Source: an uncultured Lachnospiraceae bacterium
GTDB lineage: Bacteria > Bacillota_A > Clostridia > Lachnospirales > Lachnospiraceae
Length of the DNA stretch: 64,000 nt
Assembly: GCA_910577835.1 (NCBI GenBank)
Contig: CAJTOU010000005.1
Coordinates: forward strand, 45,083-109,082
Direction: 5' to 3'
How positions within the stretch are numbered: position 1 is the first letter of the stretch; every line of letters starts with the position of its first letter. Position numbers and translations under genes: made by a program. Shown piece after piece: positions 34,774 to 46,000 of this stretch. Below the pieces are notes generated by a model that saw nothing but the letters and a program-made list of their open reading frames with translations, was not told where the DNA came from and searched no databases.

Positions 34774-36495
34774 ATGCTTGAAATAGGTTCTTTAGTAGAC
34801 GGAAAATATAAAATATTAAGTGAAATTGGCCACGGCGGTATGAGCGTAGTATATATGGCAATTAATGAAAAAGCAAATAAAACATGGGCAATCAAAGAGG
34901 TTCGTAAAGAAGGTGTCAATGATTTTAAATCTGTCAAGCAGGGCTTGATTGTTGAGACAGAAATGTTAAAAAAGCTGCATCACAGATTTTTGCCAAGTAT
35001 TATTGATGTTATTGATATGGAAGATTCCTTTATTATTGTAATGGATTATATTGAGGGAAATTCTCTCAATCACAGATTAAAGGAATATGGTGCGCAGCCG
35101 CAGGAAAACGTAATTCAATGGTCAATAGAATTATGTGATGTTCTAGGATATTTACATTCCAGAACACCAGCAATTATTTATCGTGATATGAAGCCTGCCA
35201 ATGTAATGCTGAAACCTGACGGACATATTACATTAATTGATTTTGGTACTGCAAAGGAATTTAAAGAATTTAACGTAAAAGATACAATTAGTTTCGGTAC
35301 GATTGGTTATGCTGCACCGGAGCAGTTTGGCGGAAAAACAGATGCCAGAACAGATGTATATTGTCTGGGAGCTACAATGTATCATCTGGTAACAGGGATG
35401 GACCCATCTGCACCACCTTATGAAATCCGCCCGATTCGTCAGGTCAATCCGGCGCTTTCGAGCGGCTTGGAAAAAATTATTCAAAAATGTGTTCAGAGAG
35501 AACCGGAAAAACGTTATCAGTCCTGTGCTGAGCTTCTATATGATTTGGAAAATTATCAAAGTATTGATATTATGCATTTGAAAAAGCAATGGCGCAGAAT
35601 GATTGGTTTCGGAATGTCCGCTGTGCTTACCATAGGAGCAGGAGTTACTGCTCTGGCTGCAAATAATGGTGCACAGAACCGATTGAAGGAAAACTATGAT
35701 TATCTGGTGGAACAGGCGGCAGTGGCAACACTGACACAAAATGAGAAGGAAGCGCTTTATATAGAAGCAATTCAAATTGACCCTTCACGTAAAGATGCGT
35801 ATCTAAAAATGATAGATATGTATCTGGAATCAGAAGAGGATGAGGGAACAGGCAATTTTACAAGAGAGGAATCTTCCATTATTACAAAACTGAAAGCAGG
35901 TCTTGACAGTAAAAATGATGAGGGATTTGCCAGTACCATAAAGCCTCTTCAGGAACTGAAGTCAAGAAATCCACAGGAATATGCAGAAGTTTGTTATGAG
36001 ATAGGAAAGGCGTATTGGTATGACTATGAAGTAGAGAGTGAACGCTATAAAAATGCTGTGGAATGGTTTGAAGATGCTGTGGATTATGACAATACTTCCT
36101 CTGTTTTTGTCGAAATCGGACAATGCCGACAGAATATCAGTAAATATGAAGGCCAGTCCCGTATAGATGATATGAATAAAGAATATGCTACCATGTGGAC
36201 AAGTATGAAACAGCTTGTAGAGACAGTATCAGGAAGTAGTGATGAAGATACCAAGCGTCTGGTATGGAGGGAAACAGTAACTACAATTGATAATCAGGCA
36301 GCGTATTTTACAGAAGTTTCAGAGGAAGATATCAAATCTCTGCTGCAAAATATCCGGCAGCAATCGGATAATATGTATGAAAATACAAAATATCCAGCAG
36401 TCCAGACGGAGATTGAGGAGCTTCGTCAGAAGATAGAAAAGGTGGAAGAAAGAATTGGATCAGCAAAAAATGAGCAGAATGGAGGACAAACATGA
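34774..36495 (+). CDS. Membrane Ser/Thr protein kinase (YRD-type catalytic loop)
   Basis: A 573-residue Hanks-type kinase. Gly loop GHGGMSVVY at 19-27, invariant lysine K41 (AIKE), catalytic loop YRDMKPANVM with D138 and N143, DFG at 156-158, and activation-segment GYAAPEQ are all present. The catalytic loop has Tyr in place of His (YRD for HRD), which occurs in related clostridial kinases. A transmembrane helix at about 276-296 separates it from an extracytoplasmic, TPR-like helical C-terminal half. PASTA domains are absent, so a different ligand is likely. The start at 34774 has AGGAGG upstream; a GTG at 34768 is less well placed. It overlaps the next gene by four bases. Confidence 0.93.
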   Translation: MLEIGSLVDGKYKILSEIGHGGMSVVYMAINEKANKTWAIKEVRKEGVNDFKSVKQGLIVETEMLKKLHHRFLPSIIDVIDMEDSFIIVMDYIEGNSLNHRLKEYGAQPQENVIQWSIELCDVLGYLHSRTPAIIYRDMKPANVMLKPDGHITLIDFGTAKEFKEFNVKDTISFGTIGYAAPEQFGGKTDARTDVYCLGATMYHLVTGMDPSAPPYEIRPIRQVNPALSSGLEKIIQKCVQREPEKRYQSCAELLYDLENYQSIDIMHLKKQWRRMIGFGMSAVLTIGAGVTALAANNGAQNRLKENYDYLVEQAAVATLTQNEKEALYIEAIQIDPSRKDAYLKMIDMYLESEEDEGTGNFTREESSIITKLKAGLDSKNDEGFASTIKPLQELKSRNPQEYAEVCYEIGKAYWYDYEVESERYKNAVEWFEDAVDYDNTSSVFVEIGQCRQNISKYEGQSRIDDMNKEYATMWTSMKQLVETVSGSSDEDTKRLVWRETVTTIDNQAAYFTEVSEEDIKSLLQNIRQQSDNMYENTKYPAVQTEIEELRQKIEKVEERIGSAKNEQNGGQT

Positions 36496-37001
36496 CATAT
36501 GAACAATACCAGTTTATATTTTATATTACATTAGCGGCATGTATTATACTCTTTCTTCTGACAGTGATTTTGTTTTTTGCATTAAAAATCCCCAGAGCGT
36601 TTGGAGATATCACGGGATTATCCAGAAAGAAAGCAATTAAAAATATTAATGAGCAGAGTGAAAAAGCAAAGCAATCACACAAAGGCTCACAGGAAACTGA
36701 CAGGATTTCTCCATCGGGAAGAATTATTTCAGATTATACAGGTAATACGGTTATTACAGAAAAAATAGAGACAGAGCAGATAGCGGGAGGTGAGGAAACA
36801 ACTATACTTTCCGATAGTGCGGCAGAAACGACAGTTCTGAGTGGTTTTGGAGCAGGAGAAACGATGCTGCTTACAGAGAATGCAATGTTTATGGCGGCAG
36901 AAACAGAACCACTGGAACATTTGCAGACAGTTGAGGAAAAAGGATTTGCAAGAGAAATCCAGAGTATCGTTTTTATCCATACAGACGAAATAGTAGAATA
37001 A
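36492..37001 (+). CDS. Single-pass membrane protein with ETTxL motifs
   Basis: A 169-residue protein with an N-terminal transmembrane helix (about 8-30) and an acidic cytoplasmic tail. The tail contains EETTILSD (E102), AETTVLSG (E112) and GETMLLT (E123), which closely match the ETTVL/ETSVL motifs before the FHA domain encoded two genes upstream of the kinase. These threonines are natural candidates for phosphorylation by the preceding kinase and binding by the FHA domain. The family is not recognised. ATGA overlap with the kinase gene implies coupling. Confidence 0.75.
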   Translation: MTYEQYQFIFYITLAACIILFLLTVILFFALKIPRAFGDITGLSRKKAIKNINEQSEKAKQSHKGSQETDRISPSGRIISDYTGNTVITEKIETEQIAGGEETTILSDSAAETTVLSGFGAGETMLLTENAMFMAAETEPLEHLQTVEEKGFAREIQSIVFIHTDEIVE

Positions 37002-37053
37002 AGACATTTGATATAGAAGCAGAAAAAAGATAAAAAGAAAGGGAGAAAAAACT

Positions 37054-40000
37054 ATGACTGAAAGTAAGAAGCGATGGTTTGCACTTATTATGGCAATGAT
37101 TATGCTGATAGCGCTGCTGCCGGACAGTTTTTTGTCGACAGAAGGGGTATGGGCAGATAATATCAATGAATCTGACAAAAATACTCAAACTATTGACAAT
37201 ATTGAAAAAGAAACTGCTGATAGTACATCTGAGAAAAAAACAATAATACGAAAATTTCAGGGAGAGACAGAATTAAAAAACGAAATATTTTCCTTTATTT
37301 TGTATGATGAAAATAATGAAATAATATTGCAGCTTGATAATTTGGGGAAAGAGGATAAAACGGAAGTTTCAGACGAATTAGGAATAAAGGTTTCAGCACA
37401 GACAGATGATACAAATTTGATTATTACTTTAGAAGATTTAAATGTGAATAACAAATATTCCTACAAACTCGAGAACAATGGAGATACAGAGTATGCTCCT
37501 GTTACAGAAATAATCGATATGGAAAAACCTTTATTGGAAGTTGAATTGGATATAATAATAGAAGCAGGAAGTATAACATTATATATATCACAAGTACAGA
37601 CTGCTGAATCAATGGATATTATATATAAAGTATATGAAGCTGCAGATAACCAGATAAAGGGCGATGTTTTAGTAGAAGGTAAAATCGAAAGACTATCTTC
37701 CACAGTAAAAAAAGTAGTTATTAGTGATTATGAATTGCTGAGCAGACAAAACTATGGAATTAAATTTTATAATGGTACTAAGCTGTTAAGCATTCAATAT
37801 GTAGACAATTCGCGTGTATTAGGAGAAAAAAATAATCCCATAGATATAACAAAAGATATAGAACCATTAAAATTACAAATCTCTTATGAAAATCTTGGAA
37901 ATACATATACTGATGTAAATAATCCAAATAATAAATATTATCAGGGAAGAAAAGCAACACTTGAAGTAAATAAAGATTCTGACAGAATAGATATAGAAAC
38001 TTTAAGAAAAAAAATTATAGAAAGTATATCTGTAACTACAACAAATGATTCGCAAAATCATACAAATAATCCATTAACTCTTACTTTATCAGAGAAAGCA
38101 GAAGATGGAACATATCATGTCACAGATAAAAACGGAAATATTATTTTAAAAATTTCCGAATGGAATGAAATTAACAATTCTTACAATATAGAATTTGTAC
38201 AAAGTGGGGAATACTTATGGAATAATATAGAATATTCTGATAAATCCGGTAATATCGCCTCTGTCAGTTTTTCTAAAGTAGAAGGAAGTACGGAAGATGA
38301 CAAATCATTTGTTATTGATAATACAGGACCAAAAGCAGAATGTTTTATTAATATTTTTCCTGATATTAATTCACAAAGTACAAGAAAAGACGGAAACTTA
38401 TTGGAAGAGCAAAAGAGTTATATTTTGAGAAATACATCTTTACAATTAGTTACAAATTTATCCAGTACTGATAAATCAGAATTTTGTCTTGAAAATGTTT
38501 TCGATGATTATTCAGGGATTTCAAAAGTTGATTATCATGTTTTTGAAGAAACAAAGGATTATCAAGCACTTACAGAATGGACAAATTGGACAAACGGTAT
38601 ATCAGATATTAATAATAATGCAAAATTATGTGTATCGAAAGATACTGATGGTATATATTATATGTATTACAGGCTTGAAGATAAGATAGGAAATATTTCT
38701 TATTATGATGGACTGGGATTTAAACTGGATGTCACACCACCAGAAATTGAACTTAGTTATAGTATAGATAATAAGGAATATAAAACAATATCAGGTTCCG
38801 CCATAGTACTTAATAAAGATGTGCAAATAAAAGCAGTTATTACAGAAGCAAATTTGTCAGATGATAATATTGTTTTGAAAATAAATACTGAGAAAAAGGA
38901 TTGTTCAATTTTACAGAAAAATAATAATTCCAAAGAACTGACTTATAATTTAACTGCGCAAGACGGTGAAGATATTGTTTATAAGATAGACCTTACTTGT
39001 ACAGATGATGTAGGACATTCTTCAACAGCAACGGCAACAGTGAGAATAGATAAAAAACCTCCTGTTATTCAGGGCTATAAATTTACGCCTTCATATAAAT
39101 GGGAAAACGATGATAAAGTATCTTTTTTTAATGAGGATGTACAAGTTGATTTAGCTATTGAAGATATTAATTTTAATCAAAATAACAGTAAAGTTTCAAT
39201 TAAAAAAAATGAGGAGGAAGAAGTTTTATTAACTACCTCAGATAATGGTTATGGAAAAAACATATGGGAAAAAGATAACAATAATCCAAATATTTATAAA
39301 ACCACATTAAATTTTAAAGCAGGTAACAGTACAGATGATAAATATATAATAAAAGTAACTTACACAGATGATGCAGGAAATACCGTGGAAAATGAAAAAA
39401 TAATTGTTATTGACACAAATCCTCCTGTTGTTTCCATTAAATTTACAGATACAGAAAAACCCGTATCCGGAAATAAAAAGAATTATTATAAAAAGAGAAC
39501 AGCGGAAATTTCTATAACAGAAGTCTCTTCTTTAGATATAGAAGAGTTTGAAAAAGCAATTAAAGAAGGAATTTCTGTTAAGGACAAGAATAATAATGAA
39601 ATTTATATCACTGGTAATAAAAATCCATTTTATGAAATTAAAAAAAGAACGGATTTAAATAACAGTTATAATGTAGAATTTACAGGTGATGGACATTATG
39701 AACTGAATATTTCCTATACAGATAAATGTGGAAATGCAACAAAACAGCCCGCAAAAGATGAATTTGTATTTAGCATAGATAATACTTTGCCAACAGCAAA
39801 AGGACAGGTGGAGTTATATAAATATATGGATAGTGAAAATCCACTATCAGAAGAGTATGACTTAAGCCAGACAGATAAAAGAAAGTCTTATTTATCAACT
39901 TACTTTGAAATTATGGGAAACAAGTATCCATCTAAGTTTATTTTAACTGATATACAAGATAATTTATCTGGAGTAAATGAGATAAAGTATTATTTGGTGA

Positions 40001-43000
40001 ATCAGCCATTGGATGAAAACGTAAAACTTGAAGATATTACAGGCTGGAAAAATAAGAATGATGTTATTGGTAATCAGGAATTTATAGTGACTTTACCAGA
40101 AAAAAAAGAACCAACAGCTTATTATATATACTATTGTATTGAGGATTATGCAGGAAATAAGGCTTATTATAATGGAGCAGGTATTCTTCTTGACCAGAAA
40201 AATCCTGATATAAAAGAGTTTACTTACCAGAATGGTGGCGAATGTAGTGTTGACGAGCCAGAAGAAATAGAAGACGAAAAAATTAACGTATATACATTTT
40301 CTGATAATGTACAAATAAATTTTGAAATTCAGGAAACAAATTTTGTTGAAGACGATACTAAAATCAGAATAGAGAAATATAATTTTGAAAAGAAGAATTA
40401 TACAGATATTTCTATTGGTGCTTGTACATGGAATGCTTCAGAAGATAAACATAAAACTTCTATTTCTACAAATATAGAAGCTTTAAGAACAGAAAAAAAC
40501 CAAGTAAATCAATATAAAATTACTGTAACAACAAAAGATAAGGTAGGTCGTACAAATAAACATACAGAAATTATCAGAATTGATAAACAACAGGCAAATA
40601 TTATGGTTAAGTATCAGGATGCTTTAACAGAGCAGATGGCTCCTCATTATTATAATAAAGAACGCGAAGCTGAAATTAAGATAGAAAAAAAGATTTACAG
40701 TTTTGTAAATCCGGAAGAATTTCGGGAAGCTATTATAAAAGGAATTTATGCAAAAAATGAAAAATACGAGGATATAATAGATACTAAAGAAATTCTAAAT
40801 AATATTCCTGCAATTACAGAGGGATTTGAAGTAAAAGCAGGGGATAAGATATATGAAATGAGCGCATGGAATCCTGTCGACAAATCATATACAATAAAAT
40901 TCTATGAAAATGCCATATATGAGATTAATATAGAATATACAGATAGGGCAGGAAATGAAAGCAACGTAAAGTATGAACCAGAAGATGGTGCTTCTTTTGT
41001 AATTGACAATCAGGCCCCTCAGGTTACAGTTACTTATGATAATACGAATAAATTAAAAGAATATTTTTATTATGGAAAGAGAACCTCACAAATCAGTGTG
41101 ACAGATTTAAGTTTTGTATATGCGTCCAAAGTTGAAAAAAAGGAAGAAAAAATAAAGAATATCCTGAAAGAGAAAGTCGAGAAAAAAATAACAGCAATAG
41201 ATACCAAAAAAAACAGGATTAAGGCTGAAGCTGTCACGATAGAAGAATGGTTATTTGATAATGGTGTTTATAAGCAAAAAATTGAATTTAATGGAGAGGC
41301 GATTTACAGCTTTGATATATCACCCATACAAGATTTATGTGGTATGACCTGTGAGAAAGACAATATACAATACAATGTTTCAGATGGAAAGTCTTTTGTG
41401 ATTGATAAAACAGGTCCACAAATTACTGTTATTTATCATGATTCTGATACCAATAAACATGCAGACGAATACTATAAAGATTCAAGAACAGCAGATATTA
41501 TAGTAGAAGATTTAAGCTATATTTATGAGGACAAATTATCAGAATCGAAAGATTTAACTCCTGAAAATCGAATTTCAGATTGGATTGAAATTACTGCAAA
41601 AGATGCAAAAGGGAATTTGGTTACAGATGCATTTAAAAATGAAAAATGGATATTTTTAAACTCTGATTCTTCAGATTCATTATCTGGAGTTTATAAAAAA
41701 AGTATTTGTTTTGAAAAAGATGCCATCTATACTTTTTCAATATTAAATAATGGGGAAGTTCCAGCTGATATCTATGAGAATACAGCAACCATTGTTTATA
41801 AAAATATTTTTGATAATGATGTAAAAGATTATGATTCTTTTGTAATCAGTAGAAATGCACCCGATGTATGTATAACATATAATGATACTCCAGATAATAA
41901 GCTGAAAAATCATTATTATACAGAGACCAGAACTGCAACAATCGTGGTTTCAGACTTGAGTTTTGTTTATGAAGACAGTCAAAAGAAAGATTTGGATTCT
42001 CTTGCGGTAAATAAAATTCAGATTGAAATTACAGCAGAAAATGAAAAAGCAGAACAACTTACGGATAGTTATTCTGCGACAGGCTGGAATTTTGATAAAG
42101 AAAATGGGATTTATACGCAGGAAATTACTTATACAGGCGATGCAATTTATTCATGGAGTATTTCTGGTAAAAATATTTATGAATGGGATATTCAGACAAG
42201 TTATCAGGATAAACAGAATCAGAAAGTAGAGGATTATGATTCTTTTGTAATTGACAGACAGGCTCCCAAAATAATTGTTACCTATAATGATACTAACAAG
42301 GTTTCGGATTATTTTTATCAAGGAGGACGAACAGCCAAAATCGAAGTATCTGATTTGAGCTATGTTTATGAAGACTATCAGAGAATTTCAAAGGAAGGTG
42401 ATATGTTTGTGATTACAGATGAGAGAGTAGAGCTTAATATCACTGCGAAAGATGAGTCGGATAAATCAGTAGCAAAGGCTTATAAAGAATCCGGCTGGAA
42501 TTTTGATACCAAGAATGGAGTTTATATTAATAATATATATTTTGAAAAAGATGCTATTTATAAATATGAAAATTCAGCAATGGATATTTACGGCAGACAG
42601 GCAGAATTTACATATACAAATGAAAAAGAACATATAAAAGATTGGAATTCTTTCGTGATTGATACTCAATCACCAGAAGTAATTGTTACATATGATGACA
42701 GGAATAAAGGTACAAATTTAAAATATGTCGATGGATACTACAAAGATAATCGTACTGCGAAAATTACAGTTTCAGATTTAAGTTTTGTATATGCTGATAA
42801 ATACATGCCAGAACGGGCAGATACAGAAAATTTAGTATTAAATAATCAAACCGGTGATAATACAAATAGTTATATTTTACCTGAGATTACTGCATATAGC
42901 AATGATATAGAAAGAGATGTAAAAAATGCACACACCATGAATTTGGAATCTTTGTGGAGCTGGAATGAAGCACAAAACGGATATCAGGCAGACATTATCT

Positions 43001-46000
43001 TTATGGCTGAGGCAAATTATTCTTTTCACATAACAGGAAAGGATATCTGTAAAAATCCAGCCAATGTCAGCTATTCAAATGTAGTCGATGCCAATTCCTT
43101 TGTGATTGATAAAACAGCTCCGACTATCAGTATTACATATGATGACAATTCTCCAGTAAGAATGATTGATGGAAGAGGATATTTTGCCCGTACAAGAACA
43201 GCAACAATTATTATTACAGAAGGATGTGACACCTTTGACACAGAAGATGCATCAAACAACATTATTATTACAGCCAAAGATGCAGCAGGAAATGATATTG
43301 GGCCTGATACTTATGCGGTTTCCGGATGGACGGAATCCAAAGCATCTCAAAATGGCACTGCAACTAAATATACAGCAGAGATTATCTATCAAGGAGACGC
43401 AAATTACACTTTTGAAATATCTTATACAGATAAAACAGGTCATACAGCAGCAGATATTAACACAAACAGCAACATAACGCCATATGTATTTACCGTAGAC
43501 AGTGGAGCGCCAACAGGGACTATAAGTGTATCCGGCTTTGGAAGCTGGAACCGGCTGACAGAGCTTTTAACCTTTGACCGCTGGTCAAACAGCAGTGTTA
43601 ATATTACCGCTTCAGCAAATGATGGAATCAGTTCAGTATATAGCATAAAATATTATAAGACAGCGGCAGTTACAGCTATGACCAGACAGCAGCTTCTTGA
43701 TTTAAGTGATTCTTTATGGACAGATTACAACCCATTTTCTGTAAGACCAGATGAAATGTTTTCTGTTTATTTAAGAATAGAAGACCGTTCCGGAAATATC
43801 AGCTTTATCAATTCTGATGGAGTTATTGTAGATGCTACTGCGCCAAATGAGGAAAGTATCGCTCCGGAAATTACCATTGTACCTGTACAGCCGGTAAATA
43901 ATATTTATAATACAGATGTCACCATAGATATCACAGTAACAGACCCAATTGTAAATAATTCCTATTCCGGTTTGAAAAGCATCCGTTATGAAGTTCAAAA
44001 TATGGGAACAGTAACACAGCAGGGGCAGTTGTATACCTTTAATTATGTAACAGGACAGACGCTCCAGTCACAGCTTTTACAGCGCTGGAATGGACAGATT
44101 ACAGTAGACAGAAACTTAAATAACAGCAATGATGTAAGAATTGTGGTATATGCTCAGGATAATTCAGATAATATGTCAAATGCCTATACAGCCATTCAAA
44201 TTGATGTCACACAGCCGTCAATTGATATCAGTTATGATAATAACAACGGAGATGCATCTTTTGGAACATCAACTTACTTTAATGCAGACAGAACAGCAAC
44301 CATAAGAATTACCGAAAGAAATTTCAATGCAGATGATGTACAGATTACCATTACAAATACTGATGGTACAATGCCAGCCGTATCTAATTGGAGTTCTTCA
44401 GCAGGAACCGGAAACGGAGACGATGCAGTTCATACTGCCACTGTAACTTATTCGGCTGACGGAGATTACGTATTCGCAATTTCATATGCAGATTTGGCAG
44501 GAAATACAAATACTGATATAAATTATAGAAATTCGGCTGCGCCAGAACAGTTTACTATTGATAAAACAGTGCCAGTTATTAATGTTACCTATGATAATAA
44601 TTCCATGCAAAATGATAATTATTACAACGCAGTAAGAACTGCTGCCATAAGCGTTACTGAACATAATTTTGATGCCGGAAGATATAATATTACTCTGACA
44701 GCTTCAGATGATGGGGCAGATAAAGCCGCGCCTTCTATCGGAACATGGAGCAATAACGGAGATATACATACTGCATTGGTACAATTTACAGATGACGGCT
44801 ATTACAGCATGGATATGTCTTATACTGATATGGCGGGTAATCAGGCAGCACAGTTTACGCAGCAGACATTTTATGTAGACCAGACCATGCCAAGGGTAGA
44901 GGTAAGAGGAATCAGAAATAATACTGCAAATAATAATGAAACAATCGGATTTGAAATCACTTGTACAGATACAAACTTTGATGTATTTACACCACAACTC
45001 AGTGTAACCAAAATGGTTGACGGAAAGAATGTCACAGAAAACTGTGAGATAAATCAGATGACGCCGATTCGAAATGGACAGACTTATATTGTAGACAATC
45101 TTGAACAGGATGGTATTTATTCGCTGACTTGTACAGCAAGAGACAAAGCGGGAAATGTATTTGACCGAGTGGTATATCTAAACGATGCCGGTCAGGAAGA
45201 AGATGGAATGGAGGCTTCAGAGGGAATTTCCTTTTTGAATTTTTCTGTTAACAGAAGAGGTTCTGTGTATACGCTGGATTCCTATACAGATGAAGTGGCG
45301 AAGTATTATTATGTCAGAGAAGTAGATGAGAATCTTGTGATTGTTGAAACAAATGTAGATACTTTGAGCGGTTATATTGAATTAAATGGAAAGAAACTTA
45401 CAGAAGGTACAGATTATAGGGTAGAAATATCAGGTGGAAACGGCGAATGGTATGTTGTGCGTTATATTATTAATAAGGAATTGTTCGCGGGAGAGGGCGA
45501 ATATAAAATTGTCGCTTATTCCGAAGACAATGCGGGAAATACAGCGTACAGCGATATCAAGGGAACAAATATGTCATTTATTATTGACAGAACAGCACCG
45601 ATAGTGACAGTGGCAGGTATTGAGGATAACGGAAGATATCAGGTAGAGAGACAGACTGTTACTGTAATTCCAAAGGATGACGGAGGAAAACTGCAGAAAA
45701 TTACAATTGAGGCGTTTGACCAGAATGGAGATATGTTGAATGGCTTTCCGATTGTTTATGAAGGTGAGGAGCTTATAGCTCTGTTGGAGGAAAATAACGG
45801 CGAGTTGACCTTTGAACTGCCAGAAGGAACAGGAATGAGTGTAAGAATTACCTGTGAGGATGCAGCGGGAAATGAGATGGATACAATGTCTTTTGATAAT
45901 ATTGTTGTATCTACAAACCGGCTGACGATTATTCTGGCAGATAAAAGATTTATTTATGGAGTAATTGCAGGTATTGTAGTACTGACAGTTCTGATTGTGC

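Noticed and set aside
41000..43100. Regular spaced repeats that could be an array or satellite
   Set aside because: They are degenerate coding repeats of Ig-like modules within one intact frame.
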